This document shows, piece by piece, positions 34,920 through 46,927 of a DNA stretch of 64,000 nucleotides. This DNA is from Mangifera indica. Lineage: Eukaryota > Streptophyta > Magnoliopsida > Sapindales > Anacardiaceae. The position numbers and the translations under genes are program-made. Within the stretch, counting starts at the first letter, position 1. Every line of letters starts with the position of its first letter. Location of the stretch: the NCBI RefSeq assembly GCF_011075055.1, contig NC_058139.1, positions 17,505,584 through 17,569,583 of the forward strand, in the 5' to 3' direction. The notes beneath the pieces are model-generated. The model had not been told where the DNA came from and made no database searches. It saw only the letters and a list, made by a program, of their open reading frames with translations.

Positions 34920-36271
34920 ATGAGAAGAAGATGGGAAGTACTACATCTTTGGGGAAGTATGATATGAAGATAACAAAGAGAGTGCCACTAAAGGATGTTG
35001 AGAAAGAAAGTGATTTTTTGGAGCAGGTGGAGTAGATTAGGAAGGAGATTAGTAAGAAAAAAAATTACTGAAAATAGTGAGCAAGAGGTGTAAAGAGAGG
35101 AAGAATCAACTCTTAGTCAGAAAGGGCGAATTGTATTTATTTTTGAGAGACAATATGGATTTCAAGTGCATGTGCATGACATTTTAATTTTTTAATTTTT
35201 AATTATTATAATTATTAATTAAAAAAATAAGTCAGGGTCATGAATTAGAACCGATGGTTTAATTTTGGTTTTGAATGGGGGCCATGAACCAGAATTGTCA
35301 GTTCCGAACCGATTACAAACTGTCTTGTAATGGTTCTGGTTCTAGTTCTAGTTCAGGATTCTTAGCGATTTCGAATCAAAACCACTGATTCATCAACTAT
35401 GGTCAGGTCTACCTAAAAGACTTATTCCCACCTATGGTTTTGTCAATTGTTAAATTTTTACCTACTAAATTTCAAAAATTCAAATACTTAGTCATCAACT
35501 ATTACAATTAATAAAATCTGTTAGTTTTAAGGATAAAAACGTTATTTTACCTGTAATATTAAAAAAAATATATATTTTATCTTATTTTCTCATCTTAGTT
35601 TTAAGAAGTAACGATTTCCTTCCAACCTAAGTTTTGAAAACTTACATTTCCTTCCTAAGGTTTTATTCTTTTCCTTTCCTTCTTTGATGTGCGTCCTCTA
35701 ACCAACCTCCAATACCTTCTTCTCTATTAGGGCTCTCTTTTGCCTCTTGGACAAAGATGAATCAAAGATGACAACCATGAAGATGGTGACACACAATGGA
35801 AGACATATTTGTCTTTGCCTTTTGCCATATCGGCATGTGATGGAAGACGTATCTATGTCCAATTTGTGCAATTGATCAATCGACAAACGCGATGGAAGGC
35901 AGAAGATAGATCTGTGCATTCAATTTGCCGCATTTGTGTCAATCTGGAGGGAGAGAGATCGTTGGAGCAAGAGAAAGAGCACTGGGAAGGTGGCCAAAAA
36001 ATGTGGAAATAAAAAACAAACCTTAAAGGGAAAATGTAACTTTTCGAAACTTTGGATTAAGAAAATTGTGAGTTTTTAAAATTAAAATAGAGAAATGAGA
36101 TAAAATTTTATTTTATTTTTTAACATTGCTAATTAAATGACGTTGTTACCTTTAAAACTAACTGAGTTTGTTAATATTAACAACTAACAAATAAATACTT
36201 GAATTTTTAAAACTCAGAGGATGAGAGTTTGTCTATTGGACTAAACCTTGGGTGGAATCATACTTTTGGCC

Positions 36272-36895
36272 TATAATAATATCCCAAACTCTACGTTGCA
36301 AAATGATTCTGCAGCAGCACACAGCATATGACCATGTAAATCACTGAGGAAGATGATTCGGGTTAGTCAAAAAACACCATCATTTTAAATTCAACTTCGA
36401 TCCTGAACAATTTTCTATGATAAACATCACTCAGCACAATTCTTACTAAATATTGGAAAACAAATGCTAATCCTCAAAAGGTAAATCCAACATACAAACA
36501 ATAAAATGTTTGAGAATAGAAATGGGTGGATGACTAACATTAATTTACTATGGCAACCGTAATTTAGTAAACAAGATCAGCTTCAAAAATGCATTCAAAA
36601 CAAGCTTAATGTCCAAAAGCAACAGAAATTTCATATCATTACTTCATAGTGCAACAGTCAATGCAAAAAGGAATAGAAATGTAAAAGAAGAAAACATCTA
36701 ATAAAACTTACTTTAGAGCCCTCAATATGTAGAATCAATTGTTTCTCCACCTTATAATCTCCAAAGTTACCACTAATCAACCAACATACTGCACATATGG
36801 TATCTGGAGGTGGTAGAAATTCCCAGTTATAAAAGCACAAATGCAACATAAAACAAAATCAATAGTAGCTAGGTACTCCCACTAGATTGCCACAT
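36272..36895 (-). other. 3' flank of the ZCCHC10-like gene
   Basis: Contains the 3' UTR of the minus-strand gene that ends at 36896 and then the flank of element A. No separate gene is supported. Confidence 0.5.
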
Positions 36896-38085
<1,190 letters not shown>

Positions 38086-38965
38086 GGCCAAAGGACTATT
38101 TTCCACCCAAGTTTAACTGTGCTTGCAAACTCACACCCATAAATATTAAAAAGCTAAAGTCTCATTCATCTATTTAAAATCTTAGTTAGAATTAGGGTAA
38201 AACTATCATTTAATAAAAAAATTAAAAAACCAAAGTTTTATTTGTTTGTCTCCCTCAATTTGAAAATTTCACAATTCCCCTCTACCCAAAGTTTGAAAAA
38301 TTAACATTTCCCCTTAAAGTTTGCAAACCATTGTTAGAGACACTCATCTCCGGTTGTGTTGGCTTTCCTTTCTAGCTTTTCTATCCCTACCAATCAAATC
38401 CCAAGTATTGGAGAACCCGATTTTCTTCGATAAAGATAAATTTGTTTTCGTCAGAGTGCTTTTTCCTAAGACGAAGACGATCGTTGAAGATCTCAGACAA
38501 AGATGTCGTGACTATTTGAGACCTTCAATGGTCATCTTTGTCTTGAATGAAGACGAAATTATCTTTGTTTGAGACAAAGACACTCCGACGAAGACGATTT
38601 TGTCTTCGCTAGAGGAAATTAGGTTCTTCGATGCTTGGGATTTGATTGACAAGAAGAGATAAATGGAAAGAGAAAGCCAATGTGGCCAAAGAAGGCAAAC
38701 TTCGTCCTCTTTAGCAATGATTTGCAAACCCTTGGGGGGAAATATTGATTTTTCAAACTTTTGGTGGAGGAGAATTGTGAGTTTTCAAACTGAGGGGGAT
38801 AAAGGTAATAAAACTTTAGTTTTTTAAATTTTTTATTGAATGATGATTTTATCTTTAAGTCTAACTGAAATTTTAAACGGATGAGTAGAACTTTTGACTT
38901 TTTAAACCCCACGGTTGTGACTTTAGGAACGCACTTAGACTTAGGTAGGAAATAGTCCTTTGGTC
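38086..38965. mobile_element. fold-back MULE-like element B (GGCC family)
   Basis: 880 bp. Left end GGCCAAAGGACTATTTTCCA, right end in reverse complement GACCAAAGGACTATTTCC. The 9-bp duplication AATTTGAAA is exact at 38077-38085 and 38966-38974. Almost the whole element is an inverted repeat: CCAAGTATTGGAGAACC and GACAAAGATG-type blocks on the left recur mirrored on the right, leaving a short loop. ORFs on both strands come from the mirrored arms and are not genes. Confidence 0.9.
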
Positions 38966-38974
38966 AATTTGAAA

Positions 38975-39522
38975 GGTTAGGGAAAGAGTTTGCAAATACA
39001 TAATTACCCTAGAATTACAACCAATCTAACTTTGAGCCCCTGCAAAATTAACATGATTCATTAATCTGATATAACATGAAAAAAATAGGTTATGATTATG
39101 AGTTTTGATACGAAAAGTAATTCAGATCGAATTTGGATTTACCCTCAAAAAATAAAATCGGATTCAGATTGATAAGAGATCAATCTGAATTGACCTGAAC
39201 TAACCTAAAAATTTGGAACAAAATAATGCCTAACATAATATCAAAAAAAACAAATCTCTAGTATTATTTATTTTCATTATTTGCCCGATTAAGTTCATTA
39301 TTTGATTATCTAATCCAAATGAACAAAAAAATTGGTATTGCATTATCAAACAAAAAATTTGAATCACCCACTGCTTCTTGATACATCGTATAGGCGAACT
39401 TAAGGGGGCTAGCCTTAGACCTTTTTGTAGAATTTTATCATCTTCTACTAAAGATATTTATTAAAATTTAATAATTCTTTTTTGTAAACTTATAAAAACT
39501 ATTTGTAGTTTTTTTTTTTTTT
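38975..39522. other. intergenic, possible hAT-like remnant
   Basis: AT-rich. About 39100-39200 has GATCGAATTTGG and ATCAATCTGAATTGACC-type motifs resembling subterminal hAT sequence, but no ends were found. A T run precedes element C. Confidence 0.4.
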
Positions 39523-40592
39523 TGCCAAAAGACTTATTCTCACTCAAAGTTTATTGTTTTCTCAAATTTTTACCTATTAACTTTAAAACTTCAAACACTT
39601 ACTCATCTGTTAATTTTTGTTATTACATACAGAGGTAAAATTGTTATTTTAAAATTTTTATTTAAAAAGAATAATTTATCTCAATTTCTCACCTCAGTTT
39701 TAAAAACTCATAATTCCCCCAGCTCAATTTTAAAAGGTTAATTAAATTTACAAAAGTTACTTTTTCACCCCCACCATTTAAGGTTCCTAAGGTTTTTATA
39801 TTTCAAAGATAACAACCACCCTTTCAAATTTTAAAACATTGCACTTACACCTCTAGAATTTTATTTTCTCTTTTTGGAGACTATTCTTTCTGACGATTTC
39901 CTTCGGCCTATTGTCAACCTTACCACCGATAAACCCTCTCCCTCCTTGGCAGTTTTTCAAAGTGGAAACCACCAAAATCTGGAAAAAATCGTCGGATGTT
40001 GCATGGATCTATGTGAATCACATAGATTCATGTGACGAATTTGTGTGTTGGTCGATATAGCCAGATGTGAACCAGGTCTGTGCAATGCCTACCTATGCAT
40101 TTATGTGTCGGTTGACACATAGATTTGTGTGATTTGCACATATTTTTGCAACATTTGACGATTTTTGTTTGATTTTAGTGGCTTCCACATTGGAAAACCA
40201 TCAAGGAGGGAGAGAGCTTACCAGTGGTAGGGACAATGATTGGAGGGAATCATCGGAAAGAGAAAATAAAATTTGGGGGTGTAAATGCAATGTTTTAAAA
40301 TTTGAGGGGGGTAGCTTTTATCTCTAAAATATAAAAACTCTAAGAATCTTGAATGGTGGGGGTGAAAAAGTAACTTTTTAAAATTGAGTTAAGGGGAAAA
40401 TTGTGAATTTTTAAAACTAAGATGAGAAATGGAGATAAATTATTCTTTTTTAAATAAAAATTTTAAAATAACGATTTTATCCTGATAGTAATAACAAAAA
40501 TTAACAAATAGGTGAGTATTTGAAATTTTTAAAATTAATGGCTGGGAATTTGAGATGACAATAAACTTTAGGTGGGAACAAGTCCTTTGGCC
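39523..40592. mobile_element. fold-back MULE-like element C (GGCC family)
   Basis: About 1070 bp. Left end TGCCAAAAGACTTATTCTCA, right end in reverse complement GGCCAAAGGACTTGTTCCCA. Internal blocks such as GGTGTAAATGCAATG and the CACCATT/AATGGTGG pair are mirrored, so the arms pair over most of the length. Flanks TTTTTTTTT and CTTTTATTT match at 7 of 9 positions, a possible decayed duplication in a T-rich target. Confidence 0.75.
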
Positions 40593-41239
40593 CTTTTATT
40601 TTGTGTGTGTGTGTTATATGCACTATTAATTTGAACTTTTTATGTTTAGTGTGTCATATTCATATATTTATTGAAAGTTTTAATATTTATGATAATTATT
40701 TTTTAAATATTTGATAAGTGATTATTAATATCTTTGATTATTAATTATATTATTTTAAAGTTAAAATTATAGACTTATTGAGTTTTTTAATTATGATATT
40801 ATATTTTTTAACTCTCTACAATTGATCATATAAAAAGACGATAAAAAAACTATTAGTATTAACTTAAAAAAGTGCAATTTTGTTTTAATAAAATGTCGTT
40901 TCGTGTTAAAATGTATTTTTATGTGTTATTTTATAACAAATCATATTATTTATTAACATTTGACAAATTATGTTGTTTCATAACAAACCATGTCGTTACA
41001 TGTTTTATTTTTATATAAGTTTACTTATTATATAGTTTGGGTTAATTTATATCAGATCAGGTTAACTTGAAAATATTTTAGTTTGGTTTAAGATAGAGAA
41101 ATTTTGGCATGATTCTATTTTGGGTCATATTAGGATTTAAGATCTTCAATCCAATACAAACACGATTCAATAACATGAATTGTCAAGTCTAATTTTGATT
41201 ATGTTTTGGTGCAATACCTCAAGTTTTGTATTGAATCTT
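40593..41239. other. intergenic, probable degenerate element
   Basis: Starts with a short GT run. About 40890-41190 contains repeated TGTCGTTT-like blocks and an ATCAGGTTAACTTG-type stretch typical of plant hAT MITE interiors. Ends were not resolved and there are no ORFs. Confidence 0.4.
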
Positions 41240-43680
41240 AGCCAAATTACTATTTCCCACCTAGAGATGTCAAATGGGCCTGCCTAACCCAAAGCAGGTT
41301 AGAAAAGTATTGTCTGAAAGGGCACGGTCTACTATTGTAGCGGGTGTGCCAGGGTTGTGGGGCTTATGGGTCATGCCACGAGTTGGTCCAACTCGACCCG
41401 ATCTATTACTGTTTATCAAATTTAAAAAAATAAAAAATTTTAAATTTTCTCTTCTACAAGTTGTAGTGTGTAGTAGCTCAACTAAGTAATCATTGGAGCT
41501 ATAATTTTTTTTTTAAAGTTTTTTTCCTATATAAACCCACCCTCCCCCACATTATAAACCACACAGATCTAATCTAATTTCTTAAACTCTTATTCTATCT
41601 CTACATTATCTTCTTTCAATTTATTTCACATTCTACATTTTCTTTATTTTATTTTAATATTTCAATTTCAATCTCAATTTCCTTTTACATTCTATTTATT
41701 CAATTTTTGTATTAATTTTTTTGTGTTTGGTTTTTTAATAAAAATAAATTAAAAATAATTATTTAAATTTACTAATATAAATTTCCTTCCAAATTAATAC
41801 TACCGAGAATTATAAATTACAAATCGATCCTTCAAATCATATTTTGTTTATATTTATAAATAATGTAATATCATTTTATATTACTAATTATCGTATTTAA
41901 TTAGAGGAAACTTTTTATTTTATCGATGTCACTGTAATAGATTTATTTTCTCTAACTATGTCTTCATGGCTTACCTTATACTTGAACCGAGATAATTATA
42001 TTTCATATATTCTACCAACAAGAAGAGTCAAGTAACTTGTGCATGGCCTTCAAATAGTATCACCTGTAATTTTTATTATACCTATTACCAATACTATTCC
42101 CTTAATGTCTATTAACAATATAATTTCTTTTTTATTTTTCAATTTTGTCAATTATTATTTTTCTTTAAAATATTTTCATAATAAAAAAACTTAATCTTTT
42201 CTAAATGGAAAAAGTGTGCAACCAATTGAGACAACTCCAGTTTTGTATACTCAATTAATCAAGAATTGGTGCAACATAAACACTGTAATATAAACCTAAC
42301 ACGATCTTTGTTCCAATGTTTACAATGCATCTATTCTTGATCAACTGATTCTGTAAAAGTGAAGTTGTCTCAATCGTTTGAACACGTTTTTCGTTTAAAA
42401 CATATCAAATGTTTTTGTTATCAAACTATTTTAAAGAAAAATAATAATTAACAAAATTGTAAAAACCAAATAGAAATTAAGTTGTTAATAAACATTGACG
42501 AAATTGTGACAGTTGCAAGCATAGAAAAAATGCAAGAAACACTGTCAAACAACCACCCACTCGAGTTATTCAGTTCTTCTTGAGGGTTGAGCATATGAAA
42601 AATAATTGTCTTGGCTTAAGTGTTAGGTAAGTCAAGAAAACGTAATTAGAAAAAAAAAAGTCCATTGTAATGCAATCGATAAAATAAAAAGGTTCTTTTA
42701 ATTAGATACGACAATTAGTAATAAAAAATAATTTTACATCATTTGAAGATATAAACAAAATGTGATTTAGATAATCAACTTATAATTTATGACCTCAATT
42801 GTATTAATTGAGAAAAAAATTTATATTAGTAAATTTAAATATTTATTTTTTAATTTATTTTTTATTAATATAAAAATGACAGACATGTTTAAGGCTCAAC
42901 ATAACACGACCCTATATATATAGGATCGTGTAGTGGGCCTTCTCATTTCCGCAGGTTGGCTTAACATGAAGATCAATGAATGTGCGAGCCTTAGGCCTAA
43001 CATGACCCATAAGCTTGGTGGGCCATGTCGAAGCTACCCCAACCCACCGCTGTCTCTATTCCCACCCAGGGATATATAAAATGACAGATACTTAAAATTT
43101 GAAAAAAATATTTTCTTATTTATCTGTTAAATTAAAAAAAGGTTAAAAATAAAATAATTTTCCCAAACTAAATAATACTTTGTCCCTAAATTTTTAATGA
43201 ACAACTTTTTTATGCTTAATTTTATAGTAAACCTTAGTGAAAACAAATTTTTTTTTTTTAAATTTAAAAAAATGTAAATCAATTATGCGAGTGTTATTGT
43301 AATATTTTAAATTTTAGAGATAATATTGCAATTAATTATACTCCTATTAGAATATTTAAATAAACAGTGACACTATATGTATAAACAATAAAAAAAAACT
43401 TATACACAAATAATAACATGTTACCATGTAATTGAGTATTAGTTTTCTCTAATTTAAAATCACTGAATTATATTATAATATGTTATTGTTTGTATACAAA
43501 TTTATACTTATTATTTATATATATAATTTTATTATCAAATAAAATAACATAAATACTTTTTAATTGTTAAAACTAATAAATTGATTTTGAGTAATGGATT
43601 AGAAAATAACTTTTTCAAACTTAAAATGAGAAATCATCCTCTTTTTTATCTTACTTTCTGTGGGAAACAATCATTTGGCT
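41240..43680. mobile_element. fold-back MULE-like element E (GGCC family), split by an hAT
   Basis: Left end AGCCAAATTACTATTTCCCA, right end in reverse complement AGCCAAATGATTGTTTCCCA. Flanks TTGAATCTT (41231-41239) and TCAAATCTT (43680-43688) agree at 7 of 9 positions with transitions only, as expected for an old 9-bp duplication. The body other than the hAT is 43067-43680. No coding capacity. Confidence 0.6.
41262..43058. mobile_element. hAT element inside element E
   Basis: 1797 bp. It starts TAGAGATGTCAAATGGGCC and its right end reads TAGAGACAGCGGTGGGTT in reverse complement. The 8-bp duplication TTCCCACC is exact at 41254-41261 and 43059-43066. Subterminal GGGCC, GGGCACGGTC and GGGTCATGCC blocks are typical of plant hATs. 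No transposase ORF, so it is non-autonomous. Its AT-rich middle is structureless to my reading. Confidence 0.85.
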
Positions 43681-43688
43681 CAAATCTT

Positions 43689-44511
43689 CAATAAGAGGCA
43701 AAAAATACTCAAATCTTGCAATATTAATGTTTTCTAATTTTAAAAAATTTTTAATCATTGTTTTTTTATTTAGGAAAAATAATTGAAATTACTGAGTCTA
43801 TTATCATTTTTTAACCTACTTCAATCATTAAATTATACAATAAAATTATATGTATATATATATTTTATATATAATTTAAATACATAAATAATATATTATT
43901 ATATGATTGAATATTATTTTATTTTTAATTCAAAATTATCTAATCACATGATGATATCTAAATTGTATACAAAAAATATATATGCATAATATTACTCTAA
44001 CATATATAATTAAATGTTAGATTGACAAGTTATAGTTTATGATAAATAAATTTTAGCATAATTCAATATAAAAAATAATTATTACATAAGGGTGCACGCA
44101 TTTTTTAAAATATAATTAGACATATAATACATAATTAGATACATATTTTAAATTAAAAATGAACTTAATAGTTTGATTGCATTAAACAAGTATCTTATAT
44201 TTTTAAATAAATTGTTAAATTAATTACTCTTATCTAAATATAATATAATATTAATAAATCCTTTTTCATGCACAACTCTGTGATGTCTCCCAAATTAATC
44301 TGTTCAGAGAAATTCCATTTTTTTCATTTGACGCAGAGAATAAAGGAAAGCAGTATTTGAAGAATAAATATAAATTGTGTGCCCAAGCCAAAGCCTTCAT
44401 GTTTCTTATGATGATTAAATACAATCATCTAAAGATGAAAATCCCAGAAAAGAAACTGTTGTTATGGAAAAAAGAGATAACAAGGCCACACATTATTTTC
44501 CTAACTTGAGC
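43689..44511. other. AT-rich intergenic and OEP16-2 3' flank
   Basis: Contains a relative of MITE family M2 at 43836-43995 and the 3' UTR of the next gene at its right end. No gene seen. Confidence 0.5.
43836..43995. mobile_element. MITE family M2, copy 2 (degenerate)
   Basis: In reverse complement its core TCATCATGTGATTAGATAAT parallels TCATCATATGATTGGATGAT in the copy at 3816-3985, followed by a similar ATAAAATAATA stretch. Outer arms are AT-rich and diverged. Confidence 0.55.
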
Positions 44512-45826
44512 TTAAAATATTCCTGTAAGAAGATTTGCAGCAGTGGAAATAGCGGCTCCGGTAATGGCGCATTGCACAATCTGCTCATGGGAAGAGTCCT
44601 CCGATACAAGTGCCAATGCCACTCCGGTTATTGCTCCTGCCATTGCACTGTTTTTCTGACCAAACAAAGAGTGATTATTAAATTATGATACCAGCCCAGA
44701 AACATAATAAGATGTCTCTTGTGAATTGCATTCAATTCTCAGTTGTTCAGATTTTTAAGACGACGAAAATGTATTCTTATGTTCTTCATATTGCCAAAAA
44801 TGTGAGATAGAAAATTATGTTGTTTAGTAGGAGTTGTCATCCAGAAACACAGTAAAAGCATCTAAAAAATTCACAACCAGATTTTATCATCATCTTGAAA
44901 GGCAAAGACAAGTTTCATGATCATCGATATTTACCCAATCATGAGCTCCGCGAGCCTCCTTTAGCCCATATGTGAGACCAGAATATACTCCTGCAGCCAG
45001 TCCTGCAAGACAAACAAGCCCCACAAAAGCATTTGAACAAAAGTAATATAACATCTTGAAAGTTTAAGCAAAAGGCATTAAGGTCTCAGAATTATGTACT
45101 TACCCCATTGTAAAGATTCCTTTCCCGTGTTCTTCACCTGTAAAACATTGAATAAATGAAAAAAAAAGCCCATTCATTACCCTTCAGGAAACGAAAGAAA
45201 TCTAATGGAACCTAAATACCAGCAAGCCTGTAATATAGAAATGTAGACATTCTTCATAGTAGAAACTACAATACTCACCATTGCTTCAAGAGATTTTCGG
45301 TTGGTTTCTCCTGAAAAAAAAGTAACTAAGCATTAGAAGCATGCCATTCGTGGAATATACATATATAGAGACATCATTAATATTTATTCAACACACACCT
45401 TTGATATTAGGAAAGTTATATTTCCTTGAGCCATCTAACTCTGACATATTATTTGAATCAAGTCCCGAGCCTCAAAATCAGCGAAAAAATAAAAACAAAA
45501 ACAGTTGATAATATTAAAAGACAAAGCAGAAATGCGCAATAATAACTCATCTTATATAGATATATACCCTCAATAGCGGTGAAATATGCGTCCCTTGACA
45601 CAGCCTGAATTGCTCCTATCTGCGCATCCAAACTGATTAGACTAAGAAATAATTAGGAGTTTGAAATAGAAATTAAGTAGATGTAATACGAGAGGTTACT
45701 TACACCAGCGGCTTTGAGGAAGCTGTCAGCGATACGATTGAGGAGAGGGTGGCCAAGGTCGAAGAAGCCACCCTTGTCAAAGCTACGAAACTCATCAAGC
45801 AAAGAGCCAGTCTCCAAGTAACTCAT
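44512..45826 (-). CDS. OEP16-2: outer envelope pore protein 16-2 (OEP16-S), chloroplast
   Basis: Plastid outer-envelope channel of the PRAT (Tim17/Tim22-like) family; OEP16 forms an amino-acid-selective pore and OEP16-2 is its seed-expressed form. Seven exons on the minus strand: 45704-45826, 45568-45619, 45399-45470, 45279-45310, 45104-45137, 44935-45002, 44512-44655. They join in frame to 174 aa. The first exon gives FDLGHPLLNRIADSFLKAAG, the family signature, then IGAIQAVSRDAYFTA. A short hydrophilic insert (DSNNMSELDGSRKYN) between helices 1 and 2 distinguishes OEP16-2 from OEP16-1. Later helices contain GLAAGVYSGLTYG, SAMAGAITGVALALV and CAITGAAISTAANLLTGIF, with small-residue GxxxG-like packing. 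All introns are GT-AG. ABRE/G-box motifs lie just upstream. Confidence 0.92.
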
Positions 45827-45934
45827 CGAGCAAAACAGGAAGTGGTGTTGAAACAAACAAGAGTTTTGATTTGAGTTTCATTTCAAGTGTGAGAGTGGGA
45901 GTGACAGTTATCAGAGGAGGAGAAAGTCAGAGTG

Positions 45935-46026
45935 GACACGTGTTTGTGAAACCTTACGTGTCATGCTCATGTAACAGGAACTGCGGGCTTCATGGCGACG
46001 CTTAAGACCACACTTTGCCACGTGTG
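45935..46026 (-). promoter_or_regulatory. three ABRE/G-box motifs upstream of OEP16-2
   Basis: CACGTG within GACACGTGT at 45935-45943, ACGTGTC at 45956-45962 and CACGTG within GCCACGTGTG at 46017-46026, all 110-200 bp upstream of the start codon. bZIP factors of the ABI5/ABF type bind such motifs, and clustered ABREs are typical of ABA- and seed-maturation promoters. Published work on Arabidopsis OEP16-2 reports late-seed, ABA-linked expression, so the motifs fit. Confidence 0.7.
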
Positions 46027-46664
46027 TTGGTTACCGGGGCAGAAACAAGTTGCGTCTCTATCACCAGCGACGTATATATTTTTTTCATTTTTCTTTTAAG
46101 TCGGTTATGATCCATTCATTGTGAATTGAGGGTGCGTTTGGCTGCCTGTAACGAGGAGTGTTTTCCTTTTAGTGCCTGTAATGAAGACTATGGCACTGCA
46201 CTAATGGATGAACAGTTCCGTTACAATTGTTTAAACAGGAGATAAACTCACATCTTTAAAATTGTCTATTAAGAAATTTTATTTATTTAATTTTAAATAT
46301 TAATTATAATTTTAGAAAAGTTTAAAAACTTTTTTTTTTAAATTATGGCTCAATCTTCATCTTCATAACATTTAAACTCTTTGTTTGATTGAGTTTTAAT
46401 AGATTTTTTTGCTTGATTAAATGTTCAATTGAAATAAACAACAGTGGTGGGAGATTGTGGTGGTGTTTTCGACAATGGTATAGGTTAATGGTGGTGTTTC
46501 GACAGTGACAGGTAAAGAGTGATGTTAGTGTTTAAATTGTGATATATTTTTGGAATTTGTTTGTTTGATCTGATGTGATAAATTTTGTTGAGATTTATGA
46601 CTTTTGAATGTGTTATTTTGTTTTCGAGGTTTGAAATGAAGAAGGTTTTTGCTAAGGGTGAATA
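46027..46664. other. intergenic, no gene seen
   Basis: Distal flank of OEP16-2. Nothing recognisable apart from GTGGTG-rich stretches at 46440-46520. Confidence 0.5.
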
Positions 46665-46927
46665 CTCACCAAGCCAAGTTTAAATGCCTCTTAACTAGAG
46701 TTTGAGTTGAATGAAAAAAACTTGAGCTTGAATTTGTCAAGTCAGAATTAAAGGTAGTTCAAGTTTAACTTGAATGAAAATAGTTTGGCCTAAGTTCATG
46801 CCTTTAATTTATGACTCGAATTCATATCTCAAGTTCATGACATTAACAAAACGATAACGTTTTATTCATATAATTATTAGACAAAATAATGTCGTATTGA
46901 TTATTTAACATAACTTAAATCGAGTCG
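46665..46927. mobile_element. M1-like MITE fragment (left part), interrupted by LTR sequence
   Basis: GAGTTTGAGTTGAATG, CTTGAGCTTGAA, AAACGATAACGTTTT and TTAAATCGAGTCG blocks resemble the interior of the M1 family. A matching right-hand piece with AGCTCATAAGCTAGACTGAG follows the LTR block at 49834-49895. True ends were not found. Confidence 0.45.

Larger units (their letters stand above)
29260..35040 (+). pseudogene. possible captured gene fragment inside the hAT, split by Copia
   Basis: 29260-29528 and, after removing the Copia element and one TSD copy, 34925-35040 read through in one frame with two stops. Recognisable stretches are SSGEDEFGFRNGKKVRAFAH and NESSSSVYDSDLDLEDIDKK before the insertion, and MGSTTSLGKYDMKITKRVPL after it. 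The composition is acidic, Ser-rich and charged, like a linker of a nuclear or plastid protein. I do not recognise the parent gene and it is not an hAT transposase. Capture of host exons by non-autonomous elements is well known for Pack-MULEs. Confidence 0.45.
28989..35411. mobile_element. hAT element (non-autonomous) inside element A
   Basis: The ends TAGTCCTGGCC and (reverse complement) TAGACCTGACC are imperfect inverted repeats of 11 bp. The 8-bp duplication CCTAAAAG is exact at 28981-28988 and 35412-35419. Without the Copia insertion it is about 1.0 kb. Subterminal regions are rich in GAACCG/CGGTTC-like motifs, common in plant hATs. It carries no transposase but holds an ORF-like fragment split by the Copia element. 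Confidence 0.85.
28979..36271. mobile_element. fold-back MULE-like element A, interrupted by an hAT and a Copia
   Basis: The left end GGCCTAAAAG (28979) continues, after the hAT insertion, as ACTTATTCCCACC at 35420. The right end reads GGCCAAAAGTATGATTCCAC in reverse complement (ending at 36271). Flanks carry TATAATAATA at 28969-28978 and again at 36272-36281, a MULE-length duplication. The interior (35412-36271) is largely self-complementary, and the short ORFs in it are not genes. Confidence 0.8.

Noticed and set aside
35698..36012. ORFs on both strands in element A
   Set aside because: Self-complementary transposon DNA; the open frames are a by-product of the inverted arms.
38321..38912. 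Overlapping ORFs on both strands in element B
   Set aside because: They come from the two mirrored arms of the fold-back element and have no homology I recognise.
44464..44688. 74-codon plus-strand ORF
   Set aside because: It is antisense to the last exon of OEP16-2, whose conserved minus-strand frame explains the sequence.
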